Assembly (NCBI GenBank): GCA_019359035.1
Contig: JAHHIC010000057.1
Span: forward strand, 62,001-126,000
Length of the DNA stretch: 64,000 nt
Reading direction: 5' to 3'
From: Scytonematopsis contorta HA4267-MV1
GTDB taxonomy: Bacteria > Cyanobacteriota > Cyanobacteriia > Cyanobacteriales > Nostocaceae
Shown piece by piece: positions 18,201 through 26,909 of the stretch. Each line of letters opens with the position of its first letter. The first letter of the stretch is position 1. The notes beneath the pieces were generated by a model, which was not told where the DNA came from, searched no databases, and worked only from the letters and a program-made list of their open reading frames with translations. A program made the position numbers and the translations under genes.

Positions 18201-19079
18201 TACAAAAATAGCATTTTGTTCTTTCAAGCTTTTGCTCAGTTGCCAAGTAAATATGGATTTGAAATTATCTGTACTGGTTCTGGAGGTTTACTGGACTCTC
18301 AATTTAGAGAGTATACATTTGGCTGTAATATCCATATGCTACAACTAAGCGACGAAGAATTAGTACTTGCCTACTCCGGAGCATTAGCCTTGGCTTATCC
18401 TTCTAAATATGAAGGCTTTGGAATGCCTATAGCTGAAGCAATTGCTTGTGGTTGTCCTGTGATTACTTGTCCTAATGCCTCAATCCCAGAAGTTGGAGGA
18501 AAGTCTGTAATCTATGTTAATGATGATGACGTTGAAGGAATGGTAAATGCTTTATGTGACGTACAAAAACCTAGTATTCGTCGCTCCTTAATTACTGCGG
18601 GTTTACAACAAGTAAAACAGTTTTCTTGGTCAAATATGGCAAAAATAGTTGGTTCAGTATTAATTGACACTACTTTGCTATCCTTAAATTTAAAAAAGGA
18701 TAATTTTATTGTTTTCCCTGATTGGTTGCAGCCTGAAGAGTTAATTTGTTCCGAATTAGAACTGGCTATTAAAGCTATAGCAAACTCTTTGAATAGCAAA
18801 AATACAACCTTACTGATTGATACTAGTAATATATCTTACGAAGATGCTGAAATGATGCTATCTGCTATTATGATGAGTTTGTTGATGCAAGAAGATTCTG
18901 AAGTTATCGAAGAGCTAGAAATTTCTTTAGTTGGAGAACTTGCTGATGTACAATGGGAAACTCTACTAACTCGCATTAAAGCAAAAATTGTTTTAAAGTG
19001 CGAAAATCAACATACAATTGCCAGCGTACAAGCCGAAAAACTTCCTTCTACTGAAGCTTTAGACTTTTCGTACTCTTAG
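15294..19079 (+). CDS. Multidomain methyltransferase / glycosyltransferase (1261 aa)
   Basis: Four modules can be read. Residues 1-225 form a Rossmann-like methyltransferase-type domain (FLEIGSSSGEGSTEAL, FVLIDGSEF). Residues about 235-460 are an FkbM methyltransferase (TVFDVGANIGDYSILLS, IDYLKIDVEGAESDVLQG). Residues about 465-760 resemble a GT2-like glycosyltransferase with VDVDELW as a DxD-type metal motif. Residues about 775-1115 are a GT4-type glycosyltransferase (GGGSGYKNSILFFQAF, EGFGMPIAEAIACGCPVITC). The remaining 140 residues are unassigned. It should build and O-methylate a glycan on a lipid or protein. A purine-rich AGAGGA precedes the ATG. The neighbours (SPINDLY-like transferase, pilin, methyltransferase) point to surface glycosylation. 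Confidence 0.8.
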   Translation: MDSKILSSELNHLIPAEIKNDELYNILNRIATKENIKTFLEIGSSSGEGSTEALVTGLRQNKNQPMLFCMEISTTRFAALQKNYENDSFVKCYNVSSVSLDKFPNEKEIVNFYTSNQTNLNLYPLTQVLGWLQQDIDYVKNSGVTVNGIKKIKEDNNIDDFDFVLIDGSEFTGFAELEEVYGAKFICLDDINTFKNYQNHYKLLSDTNYVKIAENRFLRNGYSIFQKVNNIDSYFFNTETTEQLLLSKLIRPGMTVFDVGANIGDYSILLSKLVRDSGKVYSFEPTSNIFNQLQQRLSQSKCNNVNAFSFAIYSENTQIEFNQFPEEYSAWNSLGKPEMLNPNGSGEYVPIVNSEIVKAISLDSFCEEHDIKTIDYLKIDVEGAESDVLQGTTKLLSKKAIQFIQFEISQKMLEGFNRSAKSTFDILKNNGYECHRITRNGEIGEKIYDSNSFYENYIAFPSLPINFFTIVLNGEPFIRYHIDVFKQLPFKWHWHIVEGVADLKHDTAWSVRLGGYVSDEIHRNGHSYDSTKEYLDELAQLYPDHITIYRKPEGIFWDGKREMVNAPLVNIQEECLLWQVDVDELWTVEQVCTTRQIFINNPEKTAAFYWCWYFVGENLVISTRNCYAQNPQQEWLRTWKFKPGAFWAAHEPPLLVESLPDGKLKNIAAENPFSHDETEQFNLIFQHFAYVTSEQLCFKEQYYGYQNAVSQWQELQKQTKFPVCLREYFAWVADNTQVDTANSMGIVPIAQRNFQSNQWRFLRADEIPNKLKKIPIVIVDGVFFQLYQTGIARVWKSLLEEWANNCFAQHIIVLDRAGTAPKIPGIRYCTVPAYDYNNTDADRAMLQQVCDAEEANVFISSYYTTPITTPSVFLAYDMIPEVMGWDMRNSMWQEKHRAIQQASSHMAISQNTSRDLVKYFPDIPLGSVSVAYCGVQSIFSPVDSEQITAFKSKYGINKPYFILVGGGSGYKNSILFFQAFAQLPSKYGFEIICTGSGGLLDSQFREYTFGCNIHMLQLSDEELVLAYSGALALAYPSKYEGFGMPIAEAIACGCPVITCPNASIPEVGGKSVIYVNDDDVEGMVNALCDVQKPSIRRSLITAGLQQVKQFSWSNMAKIVGSVLIDTTLLSLNLKKDNFIVFPDWLQPEELICSELELAIKAIANSLNSKNTTLLIDTSNISYEDAEMMLSAIMMSLLMQEDSEVIEELEISLVGELADVQWETLLTRIKAKIVLKCENQHTIASVQAEKLPSTEALDFSYS

Positions 19080-19091
19080 TATAAAGACACC

Positions 19092-19135
19092 AAAAGCGCT
19101 TGCTACAAAAACAATTTGTTTGTAGTAAGCGCTTT
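19092..19135. terminator. Strong hairpin between converging glycosyltransferase genes
   Basis: AAAGCGCTTGCTACAAA pairs with TTTGTAGTAAGCGCTTT, leaving a short AT-rich loop. It lies in the 103-bp gap between two genes that face each other and fits a bidirectional terminator. Confidence 0.8.
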
Positions 19136-19182
19136 ATCATCTCAAACAGATATTTACAGACCGTGTTGGAAGCTAGAAATCT

Positions 19183-21420
19183 CTAAAACCCAATATAATT
19201 TTGCCACATTTGCTCATACGCCCTTTCCATCTCACAAGCAAATTGTTTTGCATTCCAAAGGGGTGCTGTTTGCCTTGACTGGCGTAACTTCCAAGCAATT
19301 TCTTGCCTTAAAGTCGTATCTTTACCTAAACGCACACCCCATTCGATATATTCTTCATCGCTCCAAGCTATACCTTCTGTAATTCCTGCATTCATCATCA
19401 TTGTGTAACTGTTACGAGCCGCAAATTGTTGACCAACTCTTGTTACTAATGGAATACCCATCCACAGAGTTTCTAAAGTTGTTGTGGCTCCATTATAAGG
19501 GTACGTATCTAATACAATATCGGCAATACCAAGATTGGCACGGTGAATTGCTTCCAGGGGAACATCAGAAAGAAATCGCAATCTCGAAGCATCTACGCCT
19601 TCTTCCGTTGCTATTTCATAAAAAAAGTTTTTTAAAGACTCTTCCTTTGCAACGCCTTTAATTAAAAAGTAACTATTTGGTACTTCTTTAATAATTCGCA
19701 TTTGCAACTTGGCTGTATTTGTATGACGTTTATAACTTCTTTGAGCGCTAAGAAATACAATCGCATCACTAGGAATATTTAGGGTATCTCGCCGAATGTT
19801 TGGCACACCTACTTCAAATCCTTCTACAGCTATATATGTTTGAGGTAAGCGCCAGATTTTTTCTGAATAATATTCTTCTGCATCCTCTGGTAAAACATAG
19901 GGGTCGGCAATAAAATAATCAACATTGGGAATTCCTGTAGCATCCCAGCCTAACCATGTTACTTGAATTGGTGCGGGTTTGACAGCGAGAACTTCGCAGT
20001 TAACATCTAAAGTTATGCTATCTAAATCAATCAGAATATTAATTTCATCATTATAAATTTGCTCTACAGCTTCATTACTGTACATTGCATGGTTAACTTT
20101 ATCCACTTGAGATGTATACCATTGATGCAGTGGGTCGGAGCTTTTATCATTGTTAATAAAATAGCCATAAAGCTCAAAACGCTCGCGGTCATGATATTGA
20201 AATAACCATCGCGCTAACCAGCCCACAGAATGACCTTTAAGACAATAGGATAGGTAGCCAATTTTTAATTTTTTAGGTGTTATGCATAGACCTTGAATTT
20301 TTTGATACCGCTGACGACATTTTTCAACGTCCTCTCTAGCATAAATTTCTGCATTTTTTTGGCATAATTTAGCAAGTTTATTTTGTATTTGTCTGTCATG
20401 TTTTGGAGTATCTCGAAAGTATGGAGCAAAAAAATATGAATTGAAGAGTTGTGATACCTCAACAGACCTCAGCCCCGTTTTATTTTCATCTACTAGTTTT
20501 TGTAAAAGTAGCTCATGTTTTTCAAAAAAATTATATGCTTCTTCCCAATAGCCTCCAGCAGTCATCAAACCTCTTATAATTAATTGGTTAGTTGATATTA
20601 AATCTGGTAATTCAGCTACTAAAGAAGCACATAATTTCGCTGTTTTTATCCCTTTGTCATATTCACCTGCATTTTGATAAAATGTCGCTAAATGGCGCAA
20701 AACCTCAGTATTATTAGCATCTATTTTTAAATATAGTTCCGCCAAGTTTGCTGCTATAGAAGGTTGCCATTTAGTATGAGCAATTTTAATAGTTGCAGGT
20801 AGCAATATACTTAAAAAAGACATAGTCTGTTTGCCATCTTTTATAAAAGGCAAACAAGCTTCTACTAATTCCAACGTAGATGAATGTAAAGGTGCAAAAT
20901 CCAAAATACTTCGCAACATATCCATCATTAGCTCAAATTCTATGGACATATTTTGGTCTGAAATTAGTAGCTCAACTAATTCTAAAAGATTTTTTAATCC
21001 TTCTTCTAAATCCGTTTTTAGGGTAATAGATAATAAAACTAAGCATAAAAAATTATTTATATCTGTCGGACAAAGTTCTTTAATCTGTTGCCTAATTGTC
21101 CGAGATGTCGTATATTCTTCTAGGATGTAGTACCTTTGTGCTTCCTTTTGTAAGAATTCTATTAATTCAACATTCCACATTTCAACCTGTTTTGGCTCAC
21201 CTTCCATCATGGCTATCAACCAAGTTGTTTGAGCCTCAGCTTGTTCCCCTTGCAATAACAAAATCAATCCGAGATGCCAATAGTAAAACTTAACATCTGG
21301 CTCCGCATCAATTGCCTGTTCATAAAGTGCAATTGCTTGAAAATAATTACCTTGAAGTCGATATTTTTCAGCTTGCTGATGCCATCTTTCTGGAAAAATT
21401 ACAACTGTTTGACTATCCAT
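19183..21420 (-). CDS. TPR - SPINDLY-like O-GlcNAc transferase family protein (GT41)
   Basis: The 745-aa protein has TPR-type helices in its first half (for example NYFQAIALYEQAIDAEPDVKFYYWHLG). The second half is a catalytic GT41 region with HSVGWLARWLF, APIQVTWLGWDATG, FLSAQRSYKRH and LDTYPYNGATTTLETLWMG. These segments are characteristic of OGT/SPINDLY enzymes, which move GlcNAc or fucose from a nucleotide sugar to Ser/Thr of proteins. The cyanobacterial substrate is not known. Two genes along the same strand is a type IV pilin, a plausible acceptor, though this is inference from position. It converges on the large methyltransferase/glycosyltransferase gene. Confidence 0.88.
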   Translation of the reverse strand: MDSQTVVIFPERWHQQAEKYRLQGNYFQAIALYEQAIDAEPDVKFYYWHLGLILLLQGEQAEAQTTWLIAMMEGEPKQVEMWNVELIEFLQKEAQRYYILEEYTTSRTIRQQIKELCPTDINNFLCLVLLSITLKTDLEEGLKNLLELVELLISDQNMSIEFELMMDMLRSILDFAPLHSSTLELVEACLPFIKDGKQTMSFLSILLPATIKIAHTKWQPSIAANLAELYLKIDANNTEVLRHLATFYQNAGEYDKGIKTAKLCASLVAELPDLISTNQLIIRGLMTAGGYWEEAYNFFEKHELLLQKLVDENKTGLRSVEVSQLFNSYFFAPYFRDTPKHDRQIQNKLAKLCQKNAEIYAREDVEKCRQRYQKIQGLCITPKKLKIGYLSYCLKGHSVGWLARWLFQYHDRERFELYGYFINNDKSSDPLHQWYTSQVDKVNHAMYSNEAVEQIYNDEINILIDLDSITLDVNCEVLAVKPAPIQVTWLGWDATGIPNVDYFIADPYVLPEDAEEYYSEKIWRLPQTYIAVEGFEVGVPNIRRDTLNIPSDAIVFLSAQRSYKRHTNTAKLQMRIIKEVPNSYFLIKGVAKEESLKNFFYEIATEEGVDASRLRFLSDVPLEAIHRANLGIADIVLDTYPYNGATTTLETLWMGIPLVTRVGQQFAARNSYTMMMNAGITEGIAWSDEEYIEWGVRLGKDTTLRQEIAWKLRQSRQTAPLWNAKQFACEMERAYEQMWQNYIGF

Positions 21421-21627
21421 AAACGATTAATACTATTTTGGAGAAACATCTGTTAATATCATTGTTTTTAATTTGAATAAAAATATTTCATAACAAATTA
21501 AAATTATAACAATGACTCTATAAAAATCTCACAACAAAATGAGTAGCGTTATGTTCACACTACCCACTTTATCGACGTCATGCTAAAAAGATGACAAATG
21601 TTGAAACAGCAATTTGTCTCTTTTTAT

Positions 21628-22194
21628 CTATTTCCTACCTAAGTCGTCGTATCCGGTTATACCAGTTTTCTCGCAAGTCGTTGCACCGTAAAGAGTTGCA
21701 GCTGCTGGAGTCGCTAGAACTGGAACCTCAGATTCACAAGCTAAAGCAGTTGTTAATACCTCAGTACCTGTACCTGTACCACCTAAAATAGTACCTACAT
21801 AACCGAAGTAAGATTTTAGTGCAGGCTTGATTGCAGCAGCCCAATTTGCAACTAAATCAGTAGAATTGCCTGTCACTTTAACATCGTATTTGTAATTCTC
21901 CGTTTGGGTTCTAATCCCAATACCAACAGCTTGAACGGTGCTAGCAAATCCGGCAGCTTCCAGAAAATATGCTTGTTGAGCACGGTTGATTGCACCGATG
22001 TTGTTTCTAGCTTCAGACTGCTTTGCTTTAGAAACCTGACCCAACAGAGAAGGTAGCGCAATCGCAGCTAAGATGCCGATAATAATTACTACTACTAGCA
22101 ATTCAATCAGAGTAAAACCTTCTTCGCTTTTTTTCTTGCGGTTTAAGTGTTGAAGAAATTTTGCTTGTAATTCAGGTTTGATTAGTGGTTTCAT
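21628..22194 (-). CDS. pilA: Type IV major pilin-like protein
   Basis: The 188-aa preprotein has the prepilin signature G|FTLIELLVVVIIIGILAAIALP, with a leader of about 26 residues ending in KKKSEEG for PilD cleavage. The alpha-1 helix continues SLLGQVSKAKQSEARNN. Two C-terminal cysteines (near 152 and 173) bracket a D-region loop as in major pilins. It forms the pilus fibre used for motility or DNA uptake after processing at the inner membrane. AAGGAAA lies a few bases before the ATG. The mature chain has many Ser/Thr, so it could be a substrate for the neighbouring glycosyltransferases. No other pil genes are nearby. Confidence 0.9.
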   Translation of the reverse strand: MKPLIKPELQAKFLQHLNRKKKSEEGFTLIELLVVVIIIGILAAIALPSLLGQVSKAKQSEARNNIGAINRAQQAYFLEAAGFASTVQAVGIGIRTQTENYKYDVKVTGNSTDLVANWAAAIKPALKSYFGYVGTILGGTGTGTEVLTTALACESEVPVLATPAAATLYGATTCEKTGITGYDDLGRK

Positions 22195-22413
22195 GTTAAG
22201 GGTTTCCTTTGCTAAATGTTTGATTTCATTTCTTCTAGATTTAACTTACCCACTTAAGTTCCAATTCATATCACTGTCTGTAAAAAAAATGATTGCATTT
22301 TTTAGCTACTTACATCTTTAAACAAGATTTCCAAGCCACACTTCCCTACTGTGGTTGGGGAGAGGATATAAAGGTTTTAGGAAGTGTGCGCGATTGGTGC
22401 TCAATGATGACTT

Positions 22414-23745
22414 TTAAGCTGAGGGCTCCAAAAGTACGTACAGAAACACTTCTAGCTGGCTAAGAATTTTTTTTACTTCATTCCAAGCTTCCTGGTCGCT
22501 TGTTGGCTCTAGCGTTACAGGATTTAACGGTCTAATTTTTCTCCAACGCTCCACTATTAATTGAATTGGCTGTACTCCATCCCAAAGAGGTAAGATGCAA
22601 GCAGCAAGAGTGCTATCTATTTCAACAGGTGTGTTTGTTGGCAAACTTATATAATCGCTGAATCGAAATACTCGCTTCTCCTTGACGCACTCGGTCAAGA
22701 CTCCTTTTACCTTAGGTTTTCGCAATTGAGGATGGAGATGTACCCGTCCATTAAGCCAGTCTGATTCTGTCCACTCAGAAATAGTTACACCTGATTCATC
22801 TTCATTGGGATGACCGCACCAAAAATCTAGCAGGCGATTTATAGGTTGTAATAATTCAAACAGATGTAATTTCTGCTCAGTATTCATTTCTGGTAAAGTT
22901 AACCCCAGACATACTGGTAAATTCTCTGGTTCTTTGAATAAATCCATTACCTCCCAGTGTCGCCAATTTACCATGCTGATAAATTCCAAATCAGATTCTC
23001 GAAACATTGAAAACATATCGGGAATCATAAAACCGTTATCGCTCTGAAGCAGATAATTCATTAAAACAGATTGTTGACCACCTTCGGATTCATAAGCATT
23101 GTTCCAAGTCCTAGTTTTTAGGTCTACTCCATCCTTTAAGGATTTCATTGTTGCTAAAGCAAATTCAACTTCTAAGTTTCCAGGATTAGTTTCTGTTAAT
23201 CCCATAATGCTAAAAACTTTTTGAGCACGGAAAAATCCAGCCCTTTGCAGGGCACTATGCAAGTTACTACGGATAATTCCTTTTGGCTTGAGAACAGATT
23301 TCAAAATTTTTAGCGCTGCAACTGGGTTGGGTAACAAGTAAAGCATTTCATCCGCATTGATATAGTCAAACTCCATCCCCAAGCTTTGCAAGTCGTACAC
23401 AGAAAGAACATGGAATTCTGTGTTGTCAAATCCATGATATTCCAAGCGATGGCGTGCTAATTTTACAGATTCCTCGGAAATATCAATCCCAACAATTTTG
23501 CTTCCTGGATTTGCTTCTGCCAATATTAAAGATTTATAGCCACTTCCGCATCCCGCATCCAAAATTACCTTATCTTTGGTGTCCACAACCTTTTGGTATC
23601 TTAAATAGTAAGAAGTTATAAGGTTATGAACAAACAGGCTGTTTGAGTCATCCCTAGGATTTTCCTCTAAAGGAACTCGTGGATAAGGTGAAGTTTCATA
23701 TTGCTGGCGAATTTTCTCCATTAATTGCGATACTTGACTTTCCAT
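22414..23745 (-). CDS. Class I SAM-dependent methyltransferase with C-terminal extension
   Basis: The N-terminal half has motif I VILDAGCGSGYKSLILA and the following IVGIDISEESVKLARHRL of a class I methyltransferase. An N-terminal QQYETSPYPR segment is typical of a group of bacterial methyltransferases linked to glycan or TPR proteins. The C-terminal 200 residues are unassigned and may select the substrate. The start is set at 23745 and not 23781, because AAGGAG lies just upstream of that ATG (MESQVSQLMEK). It sits upstream of pilA on the same strand with a 219-bp gap, so they may or may not be co-transcribed. Confidence 0.82.
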   Translation of the reverse strand: MESQVSQLMEKIRQQYETSPYPRVPLEENPRDDSNSLFVHNLITSYYLRYQKVVDTKDKVILDAGCGSGYKSLILAEANPGSKIVGIDISEESVKLARHRLEYHGFDNTEFHVLSVYDLQSLGMEFDYINADEMLYLLPNPVAALKILKSVLKPKGIIRSNLHSALQRAGFFRAQKVFSIMGLTETNPGNLEVEFALATMKSLKDGVDLKTRTWNNAYESEGGQQSVLMNYLLQSDNGFMIPDMFSMFRESDLEFISMVNWRHWEVMDLFKEPENLPVCLGLTLPEMNTEQKLHLFELLQPINRLLDFWCGHPNEDESGVTISEWTESDWLNGRVHLHPQLRKPKVKGVLTECVKEKRVFRFSDYISLPTNTPVEIDSTLAACILPLWDGVQPIQLIVERWRKIRPLNPVTLEPTSDQEAWNEVKKILSQLEVFLYVLLEPSA

Positions 23746-23918
23746 TGATTTTTCTCCTTGTACCAGCCATTTCAGCGCCACCTACTGCTTTTAAGTTAAA
23801 TAACTTTTTAAGCTAGGTATATTTCTGAATTTTATTATTCCCACTTTTTAAAGATTTCTAACACTCACAGAAATTTATCCAAAAATATACTTACTGTGCA
23901 TAAATAAAAAATACACAT

Positions 23919-23946
23919 GTAGAGACGCGATTAATCGCGTCTCCAC
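23919..23946. repeat. GTAGAGAC palindrome family, variant with GCGATTAATCGC centre
   Basis: The arms are GTAGAGACGCGAT and ATCGCGTCTCCAC. Compared with the common GTAGAGACGTTAC type, the inner bases are changed on both sides so that pairing is kept. It lies in the 311-bp gap between two divergent genes, which contains nothing else I recognise apart from a likely promoter for the thioredoxin reductase gene (TATACT near 24018). Confidence 0.8.
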
Positions 23947-24056
23947 TAATCTGTGTGTTTCATATAATCTGTAGGCCTCACGACAAAACTTTCTACTCAT
24001 CCATTGTTTGCTATGCTATACTAAATCATAGTCGTTATGAGTTTATATAAATTGTC

Positions 24057-25418
24057 ATGACAAAACCAGCAGTAGAAAACTTAGTAATAATAGGCTCCGG
24101 TCCAGCAGGGTATACAGCAGCTATTTACGCGGGAAGAGCAAACCTCAAACCCGTCGTATTCGAGGGTTTTCAAGCTGGTGGTTTACCCGGAGGGCAATTA
24201 ATGACGACAACAGAAGTCGAGAACTTCCCAGGCTTCCCAGAAGGTATTACCGGGCCGGACTTGATGGACAGAATGAAGGCACAAGCCGAGCGTTGGGGGG
24301 CAGAATTATATACAGAGGATGTTATCGAAGTAGATTTCAGCCAACGTCCTTTTACTGTTCGCTCAGAAGAAAGAGAATTCAAAACCCATAGTATTGTAAT
24401 AGCCACTGGTGCGACCGCAAAACGTTTAGGCTTACCTAGCGAGCATACATTTTGGAGTCGAGGAATTTCCGCATGTGCAATTTGTGACGGAGCAACACCG
24501 ATTTTTCGCGGAGTAGACTTAGCGGTAATTGGTGCTGGAGACTCAGCGCTAGAAGAAGCGATTTATTTAACTAAATACGGTTCTAAAGTCAACTTGCTTG
24601 TACGTTCAGAGAAAATGCGAGCATCTAAAGCCATGCAAGATAGAGCGTTGGCTAACCCCAAAATCGAGGTTCATTGGAACACCGAAGTCGTGGATGTATT
24701 TGGTAACGGTCCAATGGAAGGGGTACACATCCGTAATAATAAAACCGGTGAAGTCAGAGAATTGCATGTCAAAGGATTATTTTACGCTGTTGGTCACACT
24801 CCCAACACTTCTTTATTTAAAGGTCAGTTAGAACTGGACGAAGTTGGCTATATTGTTACCAAAAACGGCTCAGTGGAAACTAGCGTAGAAGGCGTATTTG
24901 CAGCAGGTGACGTACAAGACCACGAATTTCGTCAAGCAATTAGTGCAGCAGGTACAGGTTGTATGGGAGCAATGCTGGCTGAAAGATGGTTGTCAGCAAA
25001 TGGCTTAGTCCAAGAATTCCATCAAGAAGACCATACCCCAGACAACGAACTAGAAGGTCAACAACTAGCGACAAAAGCTTCTGAAGAATTTGACCTGAAT
25101 TCAACACGTCACGAAGGTGGTTTCGCACTAAGAAAATTGTTCCACGATAGCGACCGTTTGCTGGTTGTTAAATATGTTTCTCCTGGTTGTGGTCCTTGTC
25201 GTACTCTTAAACCCATATTAAATAAAGTGGTGGACGAGTACGATGGGCAAATCCACTTTGTAGAAATTGATATCGACCAAGACCGAGACATAGCTGAAAA
25301 CGCTAAAGTCTCCGGAACCCCGACAGTACAGTTCTTTAAAAATAAGGAACTAGTTAAGGAAGTTAAGGGGGTTAAGCAGAAGACCGAGTACCGTCAGTTG
25401 ATTAACAGCCATCTGTAG
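24057..25418 (+). CDS. NADPH-thioredoxin reductase with fused thioredoxin domain (NTRC)
   Basis: Residues 1-315 are a thioredoxin reductase: [16 protein letters not shown] for FAD, the redox pair CAICDG near residue 143, and an NADPH-binding [10 protein letters not shown]. Residues about 340-453 are a thioredoxin with active site GCGPC near residue 381. The fusion is NTRC of oxygenic phototrophs, which uses NADPH to reduce 2-Cys peroxiredoxin and other targets, keeping redox balance in the dark and low light. The length of 453 aa is normal for cyanobacteria. It stands alone and is divergent from the methyltransferase gene. Confidence 0.96.
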   Translation: MTKPAVENLVIIGSGPAGYTAAIYAGRANLKPVVFEGFQAGGLPGGQLMTTTEVENFPGFPEGITGPDLMDRMKAQAERWGAELYTEDVIEVDFSQRPFTVRSEEREFKTHSIVIATGATAKRLGLPSEHTFWSRGISACAICDGATPIFRGVDLAVIGAGDSALEEAIYLTKYGSKVNLLVRSEKMRASKAMQDRALANPKIEVHWNTEVVDVFGNGPMEGVHIRNNKTGEVRELHVKGLFYAVGHTPNTSLFKGQLELDEVGYIVTKNGSVETSVEGVFAAGDVQDHEFRQAISAAGTGCMGAMLAERWLSANGLVQEFHQEDHTPDNELEGQQLATKASEEFDLNSTRHEGGFALRKLFHDSDRLLVVKYVSPGCGPCRTLKPILNKVVDEYDGQIHFVEIDIDQDRDIAENAKVSGTPTVQFFKNKELVKEVKGVKQKTEYRQLINSHL

Positions 25419-25440
25419 GAGGAACCCCACCCCTTCCGTG

Positions 25441-25671
25441 CAAGCCTAGCATGTACACACAAATCTATAAATCCCTTTACTAAAGTGAGGGCTAAAAGCT
25501 AAAACCCGTTTTTAACGGGTTGGAACCTTGGTTTAAGTACAAATTCCAACCCGTTGAAACGGGTTTAAACCCTGGCTCAAGCACAAATTCAAACCCGTTT
25601 CAACGGGTTTCAGCTTTTAGCCCTCACTTTAGTTCAGGGATTTATGAATTTGTGTGTACATGCTAGGCTTG
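25441..25671. repeat. MITE-like element with 68-bp inverted ends and internal ACCCGTT hairpins
   Basis: The first 68 and last 68 bases are inverted copies of each other with about five mismatches. They begin AAGCCTAGCATGTACACACA and include AGTGAGGGCTAAAAGCT. Between and overlapping them are three AACCCGTT...AACGGGTT hairpins spaced about 44 bases apart. There is no ORF. A divergent relative with the same TGTACACACAA end lies at 49487-49605, and an end fragment at 59474-59528. No target duplication could be defined with confidence. Confidence 0.75.
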
Positions 25672-25807
25672 CGGGGAGAGTGCTACGAAGTTTTTAATCA
25701 GAGAAAATGCTTACCCTATAGAAATTATTAGAACTTTTCTATTCCAAATAATTTTGCTTTCTAGAATAAAAAAGTGAGAAGATAAGGGCGATAAGCAAAC
25801 AAAATCT

Positions 25808-26032
25808 ATGCCCAGAAAGATTCGAGAGTTTAAAGCCCAAGTTGCGCGTGAAGGGTTTGTTTATCAACCCAAACGTGGCAAAGGTAGTCACGAACGATGG
25901 CGACACCCTTTACTCAGAAAAACATTGACAATAGCAGGTAAGGATGGAGATGATGTGCCACCTTACTTGGAAAAGCAATTGGAAGACTTATTGGCTAAAC
26001 TAGAAGAGTTGAGGGAGGAAGAGGACTCATGA
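25808..26032 (+). CDS. hicA: HicA-type toxin (mRNA interferase)
   Basis: The 74-aa protein fits the HicA fold, a small double-stranded-RNA-binding-like domain. The catalytic histidine lies in KGSHERW and is followed by a basic strand LRKTLTIAGKDGDDV. A C-terminal acidic helix (LEDLLAKLEELREEEDS) is longer than in minimal HicA proteins. HicA cleaves mRNA and is held inactive by HicB. The ATG overlaps nothing upstream; the gene's stop overlaps the hicB start (ATGA), the standard toxin-first order of hicAB. The pair appears intact. Confidence 0.88.
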   Translation: MPRKIREFKAQVAREGFVYQPKRGKGSHERWRHPLLRKTLTIAGKDGDDVPPYLEKQLEDLLAKLEELREEEDS

Positions 26033-26247
26033 CTCGGTATAGCATGGTTGTTCAATGGTCAGACGAAGACCAACTTTTTTTAGTCACGATACCAGAGTTT
26101 GCTGAACTCGTTGTTATGCCCTGTACCCACGGCAGTACTCGCTCAGAAGCAATTCAAAATGGTGAAGAAGTTATTGAAATGTACCTGGAAGCTTGGCAAG
26201 CGGAAGGTGAATCAATACCTGAAGCAAAAACACTTCAAATTGCCTAA
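26029..26247 (+). CDS. hicB: HicB-type antitoxin
   Basis: The 72-aa protein has the HicB partial RNase H-like fold: YSMVVQWSDEDQLFLVTIPEFAEL, then AIQNGEEVIEMYLEAWQAEGESIPEA. It lacks a separate DNA-binding domain, so autoregulation may be weak or may rest on another factor. It overlaps hicA by four bases, which suggests translational coupling. It should neutralise HicA by direct binding. Confidence 0.87.
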   Translation: MTRYSMVVQWSDEDQLFLVTIPEFAELVVMPCTHGSTRSEAIQNGEEVIEMYLEAWQAEGESIPEAKTLQIA

Positions 26248-26560
26248 TGATAGGAGTAGTTTACGTCCTGAAACTATGCACCATAAGATTGCTGTAGTAA
26301 TCCTATATATTGAAATAATATTGTACTCATGTAATTTTATATTGACTTATTGTACCAAAAAAGGTACGGTATGTAATATTCAGTATGAACTTATCTAGCG
26401 TTTCCTAAGCAAATGAGTTATGCCTAAATCCTTTTTACCAGAGTTAAGGATTTTAAAGGTGTACCTCACCAGCTTGGGAACTGTTATATAAGAGCCTATG
26501 TGATTTTATGGGTGTTTCTTATACATCGTTGCTGTGCGACGGTGGACAATTTCTAAAGAA
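26248..26560. other. Gap between the two toxin-antitoxin loci; small inverted repeat only
   Basis: About 310 AT-rich bases contain no gene. GTACC-AAAAAA-GGTAC near 26353-26368 is a short inverted repeat that could be an operator or weak terminator. Nothing else is recognised. Confidence 0.35.
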
Positions 26561-26909
26561 ATGACAGATAAGCAAGTTCCAGCGAGCTTCTACCAAAATG
26601 AAAATGGCAAAGAGCCAGTCCGTGACTGATTAAAAAGTTTGGATGCGGAAGAACGTCGTTTGATTGGCATAGATATCAAAACAGTTGAATACGGTTTTCC
26701 TATCGGGATGCCGACGTGCCGTCCTATGGGGAACGGATTGTATGAAGTTCGTACTGACCTACCACAAGGTCGTAAAGCACGTGTGCTGTTCTTTATTCAT
26801 CAGGGGAGTATAGTTTTGTTACATGGGTTTATAAAAAAAAAACCAGAAAACACCCAAGAAAGAATTAGATTTAGCTTTAGAGCGAAAACTGCAAGTGGAG
26901 GCAATGTGA
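26561..26909 (+). pseudogene. HigB-like (Gp49/DUF891) toxin, broken by a stop codon and a frameshift
   Basis: Starting at ATG 26561, translation gives MTDKQVPASFYQNENGKEPVRD, then TGA (26627-26629) where the family has Trp in RDWL. It continues LKSLDAEERRLIGIDIKTVE, YGFPIGMPTCRPMGNGLYEV and VLLHGFIKK. In the A-tract near 26832-26842 one extra A shifts the frame; removing one A restores NQKTPKKELDLALERKLQVEAM followed by TGA just before the higA start. Two independent lesions make an active RelE/HigB-type ribonuclease unlikely. The ORF track's 185-aa protein (26639-27196) is an artefact of the frameshift joining this remnant to higA. Confidence 0.87.
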
